From contig NC_051072.1 in NCBI RefSeq assembly GCF_004664715.2, positions 31,517,994 through 31,581,993 on the forward strand: a stretch of DNA of 64,000 nucleotides, written 5' to 3'. The stretch comes from Peromyscus leucopus (lineage: Eukaryota > Chordata > Mammalia > Rodentia > Cricetidae). Numbering within the stretch: the stretch's first letter is position 1; each line of letters begins with the position of its first letter. Below the pieces are notes generated by a model. That model had not been told where the DNA came from. It worked only from the letters and a program-made list of their open reading frames with translations, and ran no database searches. Shown here piece after piece: positions 33,511 through 44,395 of the stretch. The translations under genes were made by a program, and so were the position numbers.

Positions 33511-34240
33511 GGGAAAATTCTGGAAATGGAAAACCTGCGTAAGCAAACAGAAACTATAGATTCAAGAGATGGAAAAGAGAATCTTAGGCATTGAAAATAC
33601 AATAGAGGAAAATGATTCATCCGTCATAGAAAACATTAAATCTAAAAAATTCCTAGCACAAAACATCCAGGAAATTTGGGACACTATGAAAAGGCCAAAT
33701 CTACGAATAATAAGCTTAAAAGAAGGAGAAGTGTCCCTGCTCTAAGGCACAGAAAATACATTAAACAAAATCTTAGAAAAATTTTTTCCCAACCTAAAAA
33801 AAGGACATACCTATAAAAGTACAAGAAGCTTACAGAACACCAAATAGACTGGACCAGGAAAAAAAAAATTCCCTCAACACATAATAATCAAAACACTAAG
33901 CATACTGAATAAAGTAAGAATATTAAAAGCTGCAAAGTAAAATGGCCAAGTAACATATAAAGGCAGGCCTTTCAGAATTATACCTAATTTCTCAATGAAG
34001 ATTCTAAAGGCCAGAAGAGCTTGGACAGACCTCTTTCAGACTCTAAGAGACCATGAGTGCCAGCCCATACTACTATACCCAAAAACATTTCAATCACCAT
34101 ATAGGGAGTAAGCAAGATGTTTCATGACAAAGTCAAATTTAATCGATATCTACCCTCAAACCCAGTTCTACAAAGGGTATTAGAAGGAAAACTTCAACCC
34201 AAAGGAATTAGCCACACCCACAAAAACACAGGCAATAGAT
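33507..34240 (+). pseudogene. Middle L1 (level 1): ORF1 remnant
   Basis: A degraded ORF1 tail: GAAAACCTGCGTAAGCAAAC, AAGGCCAAATCTACGAATAA ('KRPNLRI' RNA-binding block), CAACACATAATAATCAAAAC and CATGACAAAGTCAAATTTAA ('HDKVKF'), ending ACACAGGCAATAGATAA at about 34242, the same C-terminus as the young L1 ORF1 at 37355-37369. It is 5'-truncated and has several stops. Confidence 0.75.
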
Positions 34241-36242
34241 AATCCCACACCAGAGGGAAACACACACATACCAACAACAAGAACAACACAAAAATAAGTA
34301 AATAACAGGAATTAACAATCACCAGTCATTATTATCTCTCAATATCAATGGACTAGATTTGGCAATAAGAAGACAAGGCCTAACAAAATTGATATAAAAA
34401 CAGGATTCATTCTTCTACTGCATGCAAGAAACACACCTCAACATCAAATACAGGCACTACCTCAGAGTAAAGGGTTGGGAAAAGATATTCTAGTCAAATG
34501 GACCAAAGAAGCAAGCAGGTATATCTACCCTAATATCTAACAAAATAGACTTCAAATCAAAATTAATCAGAGGATAAAGAAGGGCATTTCATCCTCATCA
34601 AAGGAAAAATTCATCAAGATGATGTCTCAGTTCTGAACATCTATGCCCCAATTACAAGGGTATCCACATTTGTAAAAGAAACATAATGAAAATAACATAT
34701 CAAATCTCACACATTAATTTGTGGGAGACTTCAACAATCCACTCACACCAATGGGCAGGTCATCCAAACAGAAACTAAATGGAGAAATAACGGAGACGTT
34801 GTGACTCAAATGGACCTAACAGATGTTTACAGAATATTTCACCCAAACACTGAAAATATACTTTTTTTTCTCAGCATCTCATGGAACCTCCTCTAAAGTT
34901 GATCTTATACTCGGTCACAAAGTAAGTCTTAACAGGTACAGAAAAAAAAAAAAAGAAGAAGAATTGGAATAACCCCTTGTATCTTATCAGATCACCATGG
35001 ATTAAAGTTGGAGTTCAACAAGACAAACTACAGAAAACCTACAAACTCATGGAAACTGAACATCTTTCAAACTGAATTACCACTGGATCAAGTAATAAAT
35101 AAAGAATGAAATTAAAGATTTCCTAGAATTCAGTGAAAATGAATGCACAACATATCCAAACTTATGGAAAACAATGAAAGCAGTTCTAAGATAAATGCCT
35201 TTAGCAAAGTGACAGGATATAAGATTAACTCAAAAAAGTCAGTAGCCTTCTTAAACACAAATGATAAAATGGCTGAGAAAGTAATCAGGGAAACAACACC
35301 CTTCACAATAGGCATGAACAATATCTTGGAGTAACTCTAACCAAGCAAGTGAAAGACCTTTGTGACATGACAAGAACTTCAAGTCTTTGAAGAAAGAAAT
35401 TAGAGAAGGTATCAGAAGATGGAAAGATTTTCCATGCTCATAGATCAGTAGGATTAACATAGTAAAAATGGCCATGTTTCCAAAAGCAATCTACAGATTC
35501 AACGTAATCCCCATCAAAATTCCAACACAATTCTTTACAGATCTTGAAAGAACAATATTCAACTTCATATAGAAAAACAAAAAAAAACAGGTAATCCAAA
35601 ACAATCTGTACAATAAAAGAACTTCTGGAGGTATCACCATCCCTGATTTCAAGATCTACTATAGAGCAATAGTAATAAAAACAGAATAGTTCGGCATAAA
35701 AACAGGCATAATGATAAATGGAAATTGAATCGAAGCCCCAGACATGTGTCCACTCACCTATGGACACTTAGTGATTTTTAAAGAAGCCAAAAATATACAA
35801 TGGAGAAAAGAAAGCATCTTCAGTAAATGGTGCTGGTACGACTGGATGTCGGCATGTAGAAGAGTGCAAATAGATCCCTATCTATCACCCTGCACAAATC
35901 TCAAGTCCAAAGTGGATCAAAGACCTCAACATAAATCCAGATACACTAAATCAGATAGAAGAGAAAGTAGGAAGTAACCTTGAACACATTGGCACAGGAG
36001 ACAACTTCCTGAATAGAATACCAGTAGCACAGACACTGAGATTGATAACTAATAAATGGGACCTCGTGAAACTGAAAAGCTTCTGTAAGGCAAAGGACAC
36101 TGTCAATTGGACAAAATGGCAGCCTACAGAATGAAAAAAGAATTTCACCAACCCCACATTTGATGGAGGGCTGATCTCTAAAATATATGAAGAACTCAAG
36201 AAACTAGACATAAAAAAAAAAATACACAACATAATCTGAATT

Positions 36243-36582
36243 AAAATGGGGTACTGAGTTTGGGGATTTAGCTCAGTGGTAGAACGCTTGCCTAGCAAGC
36301 ACAAGGCCCCGGGTTCGGTCCTCAGCTCTGAAAAAAAAAAAAAATGTTTAGAAAAAATACACATCTGTAGGCCGGGCGGTGGTGGTGGTGGTGGTGGTGG
36401 TGGTGGTGGTGGTGGTGGTGGTGCACGCCTTTAATCCCAGCACTCGGGAGGCAGAAGCAGGCGAATCTTTGTGAGTTCGAGGCCAGCCTGGGCTACCAAG
36501 TGAGTTCCAGGAAAGGCGCAAAGCTACACAGAGAAACCCTGTCTCGAAAAACCAAAAAAAAAAAAAAAAAATGGGGTACTGA
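36243..36582 (+). mobile_element. Composite ID-B1 SINE inserted as a single unit
   Basis: One perfect 15-bp TSD (AAAATGGGGTACTGA) at 36243-36257 and 36568-36582 encloses two SINEs. First comes an ID element (36258-36330, tRNA-Ala-like, TTTAGCTCAGTGGTAGAACG A box and GGTTCGGTCC B box). Then come 14 A, a 25-bp non-SINE linker (36345-36369), and a full B1 (36370-36553) with A tail. The site before the TSD is TT/AAAA, the L1 endonuclease consensus. The surrounding middle-L1 ORF2 is continuous once the unit and one TSD copy are removed. No TTTT run lies inside, so a single pol III transcript from the ID promoter could span all of it. Confidence 0.85.
36379..36423 (+). repeat. (GGT)n expansion inside the B1 head
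   Basis: The normal B1 start GGGCGGTGGTGGCGCACGCC is replaced by about 15 GGT units before GCACGCC. The expansion lies in the A-box region of the B1. Confidence 0.95.
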
Positions 36583-36604
36583 CCTAAACAGATCATTCTC
36601 AATG

Positions 36605-36751
36605 GAAGAACCTCTTTTTATTATTAATTAAAATTTTTCATTTATTTTACATCCAGTCCACAGTTTCCCCTCCCTCCTCTCCTCCTGTTCACCCCCCTTG
36701 CCCACCTCTGCCCCCCCCTTTCACTCTTCCTCTGTTTAACAGAAGAATCTC
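36605..36751 (-). mobile_element. Very short L1 3' tail inserted in reverse within the middle L1
   Basis: 36615-36741 (about 127 bp) reads on the minus strand as the purine-rich L1 3' UTR end followed by an AT-rich tail. The flanks GAAGAACCTC (36605) and GAAGAATCTC (36742) form a 10-bp TSD with one mismatch. The L1 ORF2 on either side joins in register once it is removed. Confidence 0.75.
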
Positions 36752-37198
36752 AAATGGCAGATATGTTCAACATCCTGAGCCATCAGGGCAATGCAAATCA
36801 AAACGACACTGAGATTCCATTTTACACCTGTCAGAATGACTAAAAAAAACACAAATGGCAGCTCATGCTAGAGAGGGTGTGGAACAAAGGAAACACTCCT
36901 CCATTGCTGGTGGGAGTGCAAACTTATACAGCCACTTTGAAAGTCAGTGTAGCATTTATTTCAGAAAACTGGGAATCAATCTACCACAAAATCCAGCAAT
37001 ACCACTCTTGGACATATACTCAAAAAATGCTCAATCATACCACAAGGTCCCTTGCCCAACCATGTTCATAATAGCATTATTTGTAATAGTCAAAACCTGG
37101 AGACAACCTAGATACCCATCAACCAAAGAATGGATAAAGAAAATGTGGTACATTTACACAATGGAGTATTATTCAGCTATTAAAAACAATGACATCAC

Positions 37199-37369
37199 AT
37201 ATACCCAGCAAAACTTTCAATCATCATAGATGGAAGGAACAAGACATTCGAAGACAAAGCCAGATTTAAACAATACCTATCCACAAACCCAGCCCTACAG
37301 AAAGCACTAGAAGGAAAATTCCAACCGAAGGAAGTCAGATACACACTCGAAAACACAGGCAATAGATAA
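37199..37369 (+). pseudogene. Young L1 ORF1 C-terminus (partial)
   Basis: In-frame from the insertion border, starting IYPAKLS and ending in NTGNR then TAA at 37367-37369. YPAKLS...FKQYLSTNPALQ is the conserved end of the rodent L1 ORF1 protein, the RNA-binding nucleic-acid chaperone of the L1 particle. Only the last 56 codons remain, so the coiled coil and RRM are absent. There are no stops in the remaining piece. 62 bp separate it from the ORF2 start. Confidence 0.85.
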
Positions 37370-37431
37370 AGCCCTAACAGTAAACCTCAAAGAAGAGAAG
37401 TACACACACACTACCACCAAAAATAACAGGG

Positions 37432-40400
37432 ATGAACAATCACTGGTCGTTAATATCCCTTAATAGCAACGGACTTAATTCACCTATAAAAAGACATAGG
37501 CTTACAGAATGGATACGAAAGCAGGACCCATCTTTCTGCTGCATACAAGAAACACATCTCAAATTCAAAGACAGACACTACCTAAGAATAAAAGGCTGGG
37601 AAAAGACTTTCCAATCAAATGGTCTTAAGAAACAAGCAGGGGTAGCCATCCTGATATCCAACAAAATAGACTTCAAACTAAAATCAATCAAAAGAGATCA
37701 AGAAGGACATTACATCCTCATCACAGGAAAGATCCACCAAGATGAAGTTTCAATTCTGAACATTTATGCCCCAAACACAAGGGCACCCACATATGTAAAA
37801 GAAACATTACTAAAGCTTAAATCACATATAAAACCCCACACATTAATAGTGGGAGATCTCAACACTCCACTTTCACCACTGGACAGATCTCCCAAATCGA
37901 AACTTAACAGAGAAATAAAGGACTTAACTGATGTCATGACCCAATTGGACCTAATAGATATCTACAGAACATTCCATCCTAACAAGAAAGAATATACCTT
38001 CTTCTCAGCACCCCATGGAACTTTCTCTAAAATCGACCACATACTTGACAAAGCAAATCTCAACAGATACAAAACAATTGGAATAACCTCCTGTGTTCTA
38101 TCAGACCACCATGGTTTAAAGTTAGATTTCAACAACAACAAAAACTACAGAAAACCTACAATCTCATGAAAACTGAATAATGCTCAACTGAATCACCAAT
38201 GGGTTAAGGAAGAAATAAAGAAAGAAATTAAAGACTTCCCAGAGATCAACGAAAATGAAGACACCACATACCCAAACTTATGGGACACTATGAAAGCAGT
38301 GCTAAGAGGGAAATTCATAGCACTAAATGCCCACATAAAGAAGTTGAAGAAATCCCACACTAGTGACTTAACAGCACACCTGAAAGCTCTAGAACAAGAA
38401 GAAGCAAAGTCTCCCAGGAAGAATAGACGCCAGGAAATTATCAAAGTGAGAGGTGAAATTAATAAATTAGAAACTAAGAGAATAATACAAAAAATTAATG
38501 AAACAAAGAGTTTGTTCTTTGAGAAAATCAACAAGATAGACAAGCCCTTATCCAAACTAACCAAAAGACAGAGAGAGAGAATCCAAATCAACAAAATCAG
38601 AAATGAAAAGGGGGACATAACAACAGACATTGAGGAAATCCAGAGAATTATAAGGTCATATTTCAAAAACCTCTACTCCACAAAACTGGAAAACCTAAAA
38701 GAAATGGACATTTTTCTGGATAGGTACCACATACCTAAGTTAAATCAAGACCAGATAAACTATTTAAATAGTCCAATAACCCCTAAGGAAATAGAAACAG
38801 TCATTAAAAGTCTCCCAACCAAAAAAAGCCCAGGACCAGATGGTTTCAGCGCAGAATTCTACCAGATCTTCAAAGAAGAGTTAATACCAATACTCTCTAA
38901 ATTGTTCCACATAATAGAAACAGAAGGAACATTACCAAACTCCTTCTATGAGGCTACAATTACCCTGATCCCTAAACCAAACAAGGATGCAACAAAGAAA
39001 GAGAACTACAGACCGATCTCCCTCATGAACATTGATGCAAAAATACTCAATAAAATACTGGCAAACAGACTCCAAGAACACACATCAGAACAATTATCCA
39101 CCATGATCAAGTAGGCTTCATCCTAGGGATGCAAGGGTGGTTCAACATACGAAAGTCCATCAATGTAATACACCATATAAACAAACTCAAAGAAAAAAAC
39201 CACATGATCATCTCACTAGATGCAGAAAAGGCATTTGACAAAATCCAACACCCCTTCATGATAAAAGTCTTGGAGCGATCAGGAATACAGGGAACATACC
39301 TAAACATAATAAAGGCAATTTACAGCAAGCCAACAGCCAACATCAAATTAAATGGAGAGAAACTCAAAGCAATTCCACTAAAATCAGGAACGAGGCAAGG
39401 CTGTCCACTCTCCCCATACTTATTCAATATAGTACTTGAAGTTCTAGCCAGAGCAATAAGACAACATAAGGAGATTAAGGGATACAAATTGGAAAGGAAG
39501 AAGTCAAGCTTTCCCTATTTGCAGATGACATGATAGTATACTTGAGTGACCCCAAAGATTCCACCCAGGAACTGATAAAGCTTATAAACACCTTCAGCAA
39601 CATAGCAGGATACAAGATCAACTCAAAAAAATCAGTAGCCCTCCTATATACAATGGACAAAAAAGCTGAGAAGGCAATTAGAGATACATCACCCTTTACA
39701 ATAGCCACAAATGACATAAAATACCTTGGGGTAACACTAACCAAGCAAGTGAAGGACCTATATGACAAGAACTTTAAGTCCCTGAAAAAAGAAATTGAAG
39801 AAGATGTCAGAAAATGGAAAGATCTCCCATGCTCATGGATAGGCAGGATTAACATAGTAAAAATGGCAATCTTACCAAAAGCAATCTACAGATTCAATGC
39901 AATCCCCATCAAAATACCAACACAATTCTTCACAGACCTAGAAAGAATAATACTCAACTTCATATGGAAAAACAAAAAACCAGGATAGCCAAAAGAATCC
40001 TGTACAATAAAACAACCTCTGGAGGCATCACAATCCCTGACTTCAAGCTCTACTATAGAGCTACAGTAATAAAAACAGTTTGGTATTGGCATAAAAACCT
40101 ACATGTGGACCAATGGAATCGAATTGAAGACCCTGACATTAACCCACACACCTATGAACATATAATTTTTGACAAAGAATCCAAAAGTGTACAATGGAAA
40201 AAAGAAAGCATCTTCAACAAATGGTGCTGGCAAAACTGGATATCAACGTGTAGCAGGCTGCAAATAGATCCATATCTGTCACCGTGCACAAAACTTAAAT
40301 CCAAGTGGATCAAGGACCTCAACATAAATCCAGCTACTCTGAACCTGCTAGAAGAGAAAGTAGGAAGTAGTCTTGAACGCATTGGCATAGGAGATCACTT

Positions 40401-41229
40401 CCTAAATATAACACCAGTAGCACAGACACTGAGACAAACAATCAATCAATGGGACCTCTTGAAACTGAGAAGCTTTTGTAGAGCAAAGGATACAGTCAAC
40501 AAGGCAAAGCGACAGCCTACAGAATGGGAAAAGATCTTCACCAACCCCACATGTGACAGAGGACTGATATCCAGAATATATAAGGAACTCAAGAAATTAG
40601 ACATCAAAACGACCAACAGTCCAATTGAGAAATGGGCTTTAGAACTAAACAGAGAATTCTCAACAGAGGAAACTCAAATGGCTGAAAGACATTTAAGGAA
40701 TTGCTCAACATCCCTAATCATCAGGGAAATGCAAATCAAAACAACTCTGAGATACCACCTTACGCCTGTCAGAATGGCTAAGATCAAAAACACTGAAGAC
40801 ACTTTATGCTGGAGAGGATGTGGAACTAGGGGGATCTCTCCACTGCTGGTGGGAATGCAAGCTTGTACAACCACTTTGGAAATCAATATGGACTTTCTTA
40901 GAAAATTAGGAATCAATCTCCCCCAAGACCCAGCTATACCACTCCTGGGCATATACCCAAGAAATGCTCAATCATACCACAAGAGCACTTGCTCAGCTAT
41001 GTTTATATCAGCATTGTTTGTAATAGCCAAAACCTGGAAACAACCTAGATGCCCTTCAACTGAAGAATGGATAAATAAATTGTGGCACATATACACAATG
41101 GAATACTACTCAGCAGAGAAAAACAATGACATCATGAGGTTTGCAGACAAATGGATGGATCTAGATAAAAGCATCCTGAGTGAGGTAACCCAGACTCAGA
41201 AAGACAAATATGATATTACTCACTCATAG
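37432..41229 (+). pseudogene. Young L1 ORF2 (endonuclease/reverse transcriptase), disabled by one nonsense codon and several indels
   Basis: ORF2 encodes the L1 target-primed reverse transcription enzyme. The ATG is at 37432. The endonuclease domain is intact: N11 in SLNSNGLN, E40 in CCIQETHL, D142 and N144 in VGDLNTP, D202 in SKIDH, and D225-H226 in VLSDHHG, three lower than human numbering. TGA at 38167-38169 replaces a conserved Trp. An extra AC near 39078-39083 shifts frame, one G is lost near 39478, and one base is lost near 39984. The FADD catalytic motif survives in the third frame (about 39521-39535). From 39964 a 421-codon C-terminal frame runs to TAG at 41227. Within it a 2-nt and a 1-nt deletion (40822-40893) cancel, replacing the HCWWEC half of the cysteine motif. 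It cannot make a full ORF2 protein. Confidence 0.93.
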
Positions 41230-42177
41230 GAAGATGCTAGATGTGGAACAAGGATGACTGGACTGCTACTCACATCACCAGTGAGGCTACCTGGAAAACG
41301 GGACCCCAAGAAAGACACGGAGAAATGGATGAGATCTACATGAACAGCCTGGACATGAGTGGGAGCAATGAATGGCGAGGGTCGAGGGAAAGAGAGCGGG
41401 AGATCCTAGCTGGATCAAGAAAAGGGAGGGAGAACAAGGAATAGGAGACCATGGTAAATGAAGACCACATGAGAAAAGGAAGAAACAAAGAGCTAAAGAG
41501 GCCCACAGAAATCCACAAAGATACCCCCACAAAAGACTGCTGGCAATGTTCGAGAGACAACCGGGACTGACCTACTCTGGTGATGGGATGGCCAAGCACA
41601 CTAATAGTTGTGCCATAAACCCCATCCAAGGACTGAGGAATCTGGATGCAGACATCCACGGCTAGGCCCTGGTGGAGCGCTGGGAGTCTAATTAGTGAGA
41701 AAGAGGAGGGTTTATATGAGCGAGAATTGTTGAAACCAAGGTTGGATAAAGCACAGGGACAAATAACCAAGTGAATGGAAACACATGAACTATGAACCAA
41801 AGGCTGAGGGGCCCCCAACTGGATCAGGCCCTCTGAATAGGTGAGACAGTCGATTGGCTTGATCTGTTTGGGAGGCATCTAGACAGTGGTACCAGGTCCT
41901 GGGCTCGTTGCATAAGTTAGCTGTTTGAAACCTGGGACTTATGCAGGGACGCTTGGCTCAGTCTGGGAGGAGGGGACTGGACCTGCCTGGACTGAGTCTA
42001 TCAGGTCGATCCCAGTCCTCGGGGAGACCTTGATCTGGAGGAGGTGGGAATGGGGAGTGGGCTGGGGGGAAGGGGAGGGGACAGGAAGGGAGAGAACAAG
42101 GGAATCTGTGGCTATTATGTAGAACTGAATAGTATTGTAAAATAAATTTTAAAAAATCTAAAAAAAAAAAAAAAAAA
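41230..42177 (+). other. 3' UTR and poly(A) of the young L1
   Basis: About 950 bp after the ORF2 stop. It includes the stretch shared with the truncated L1 at 26778-27466 (41541 onward), a G-rich purine tract at 42045-42105, an AATAAA signal at about 42142, and an A tail at 42160-42177. The 180-codon minus-strand frame across 41336-41878 is a by-product; the same region in the other copy is not conserved as a frame. Confidence 0.85.
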
Positions 42178-42187
42178 AATGACATCA

Positions 42188-43698
42188 GGAAATTTGAAAG
42201 CAGATGGATGGAATTAGAAAAGATGATCCTGAGTGAGTAACCCAGACCCAGAAAGACAAACATGGTGTATACTCACTCATACGTGAATATTAACCAATAA
42301 TAAAGGATAACCATGCTACAATTTACAGACCCAGAAAGGGTAGGTAACAAGGAGGGCCCATGAATGCACGGATCTCTCTGGGAAGGGGAAATAGAAGAAA
42401 TCTTGTGGTGGTATTGTGTTCCGCAAAATGTTGTGCACGCTAATAAACTTATCTGGGGTCAGAGAACAGGACAGCCACAATATTAAACATAGTGGACAGG
42501 CAGTGGTAGCACATGCCTTTAATCCTAGCATTCCAGAGGCAGAAATCCCTCTGGATCTCTGTGAGTTCAAGGCCACATTGGAAACAGCCAGGCATGGTGA
42601 CTCATGCCTTTTTAATCCCAGAAAGTGAGCCTTTAATCCCAGGGAGTGATGGCAGAAAGCAGAAAGGTATATAAGGCGTGAGGACCAGAAACTAGCAGCA
42701 TTTGGCTGGTTAAGCTTTTAGGCTTTGAGCAGCACAGTTCAGCTGAGATTCATTCTGGATGAGCACTCAGAAGCTTCCAGTCTGAGGAAACAGGATCAGC
42801 TGAGGAACTGCCTAGTTGAGGAAGCTGTGGCTTATTCTGCTTCTCTGATCTTCCACATTCACTCCAATAACTGGCATCAGGTTTGATTTTATTAATAAGA
42901 ACTTTTAAGATTCGTGCTACAAGATCTCTTTGTTGGAGTAGGAGCAGCTGAGCATGGGGACTTGAGGGACTGGGTTGGGGGGAGGGTGGGTGAAAGGGGG
43001 TTTTACATCTACAAGGATGGCTTCAGCTAAGATTCCTGGCAGCAGTGGATGCATATCCTGCACTAGCCATCCCCTGCAATTGAATTGGTGACTATCCAGG
43101 TTGTCAGAGGAGAGCCTTCAATCAGTGTCTAATAGAGACAGGTTCAGAGACCCAAGGTCCAACATTGGATGGAGCTCAGGAAGTCCTACTAAGGAGAGGG
43201 AAGAGGGATTTTTATGAGCGGAGGGGGGCAGTCGGAGGAGGGGTCAGGGACATCGGAGGAAAACCCACAGAAATGGCTAGCCTGGCTAATAGGAATTCAG
43301 AGTCTAAACCAACAACCAGGGAGCCTGCATGTGACCAACCTAGGCACTCTGCATATGTGTTACAGTTGTGTAGCTTGGTCCTCTTATGGGACTCCTAATA
43401 GTGGGAATAGGAGCTGTCTCTGACTGACTCTTTTACAGGCTTTTAGGACCCTACTCATCATACTGGGTCATCTTGTCCAGCCTTAATACATGAGGAGAGG
43501 CTTTCTGCAACTTGTTATGCCATGTTTTGTTGATACTCATGGGAGACCTGCCCTTTCCTAAACAGAAACAGAGGAGGAGTGGATTAGGGGGTAGGAACAC
43601 AGGGGTAATAGGAAAGGAGGAGCTGGGAGGAGAGAAGGGAGGAAAACTGTGGTTGGAATGTTAAATAAATAAATTTATTAAAATAAAATTGAAAAAAA
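42188..43698 (+). mobile_element. Middle L1 (level 1): ORF2 end and 3' UTR, interrupted by a solo LTR
   Basis: GGAAATTTGAAAGCAGATGG, GAGTAACCCAGACCCAGAAAG and ATACTCACTCATACGTGAAT continue the ORF2 C-terminus ('WMELEK...VTQTQKDKH') directly from 37197. The 3' UTR follows, with GCCTGCATGTGACCAACC and ATGCCATGTTTTGTTGATAC blocks, ending in AAATAAATAAATTTATTAAA and a short A tail at 43698. The LTR at 42404 sits inside the 3' UTR. Confidence 0.8.
42398..42927 (+). mobile_element. Solo LTR containing B1-derived sequence, 6-bp TSD
   Basis: Body 42404-42921 (518 bp), TGTGGTGGTATTGTG to TTCGTGCTACA. Flanks AAATCT (42398) and AGATCT (42922) give a 6-bp TSD with one mismatch. An internal block (about 42492-42620) is B1-like, with ATGCCTTTAATCCTAGCATT, ATCTCTGTGAGTTCAAGGCC and then a second B1 start, CAGGCATGGTGACTCATGCC. 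Because the copy at 13104 carries the same block, the SINE piece is a fixed part of the LTR family. A TATA-like GGTATATAAGGCG lies near 42667. Confidence 0.8.
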
Positions 43699-44363
43699 GA
43701 AGCAATGAACTGAAGGACTAGTTCTTAGAAAAGATTAAGGAGATTCACAGTTACCCAAATTAATCAAAAGTAAAAGAGAAGGGGCATAAATCAAAAGAGC
43801 ACAGACTAAAAAGGAAACACTACCATAGGTACTGAGGAAATTCAGAGAATGATAAGGATATAATATAAAAACCTACACTCAAAAAAAAAAAACCTACACT
43901 CCACAACACTGAAAAACCTGCAAGAGGCTGATAAATTTCCAGATATATATGACCTCTCAAAATTAAGTCAAGATGAAGTAAAAAATTTAAAGACCCATAA
44001 CAACCAATGAGACAAAAGTTTCCCAAATCAAAGAAGCTGAGGACCAGGTAGATATAACATGGAATTCTTCCAGGCCTTCAAAGAAAAGCCACCATCAATA
44101 TTCTTTGAGTTTTTCTGTGAATGGAAAAGTAAGGACCACTCCCAAGTACTTCTCACACATGCCACACTGCTATGACACCAAAAGTAAACAAACATACAAT
44201 AAAAAGGGAGAATTAGCCGGGCATTGGTGGCGCACGCCTTTAATCCCAGCACTCGGGAGGCAGAGCCAGGCAGATCTCTGTGAGTTCGAGGCCAGCCTGG
44301 GCTACCAAGTGAGCTCCAGGAAAGGCACAAAGCTACACAGAGAAACCCTGTCTCGAAAAACCC

Positions 44364-44395
<32 letters not shown>

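Larger units (their letters stand above)
34300..37187 (+). pseudogene. Middle L1 (level 1): ORF2 remnant with internal deletion
   Basis: ORF2 begins near 34305 (ACAATCACCAGTCATTATTA) and the endonuclease domain is followable to about 35190, with GGGAGACTTCAACAATCCACT at 34723 and AGATCACCATGGATTAAAG at 34989. At 35190/35191 the sequence jumps from the 'MKAVLR' codons to the '[17 protein letters not shown]' codons, losing what is 38307-39583 (1277 bp) in the young copy, so the reverse-transcriptase fingers, palm and FADD motif are gone. The rest runs on to 37187, broken by the ID-B1 unit and a short L1 tail, then by the young L1. Stops and frameshifts are numerous. Confidence 0.85.
37188..42187 (+). 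mobile_element. Inner, youngest L1 (level 2), 5'-truncated, with TSD
   Basis: A 4980-bp L1 (37198-42177) inserted into the middle L1. TSD AATGACATCA at 37188-37197 and 42178-42187. It can be extended leftward to start at TT/AAAA (37182) with one mismatch, giving 16 bp and a canonical endonuclease site. The element starts within the last 57 codons of ORF1, has a complete-length ORF2, a 3' UTR with G-rich purine tract and a poly(A) tail. Confidence 0.93.

Noticed and set aside
36258..36330. tRNA-like sequence (A box, B box) resembling tRNA-Ala
   Set aside because: It is an ID SINE: it has the ID body, a poly(A) and sits inside a TSD. It is not a tRNA gene.
36855..37229. 124-codon frame as an independent gene
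   Set aside because: It is the ORF2 C-terminus of the middle L1 running into the young L1 at 37198.
41336..41878. 180-codon minus-strand frame
   Set aside because: Antisense of the young L1 3' UTR. The matching stretch at 26810-27067 does not preserve it as a single frame.
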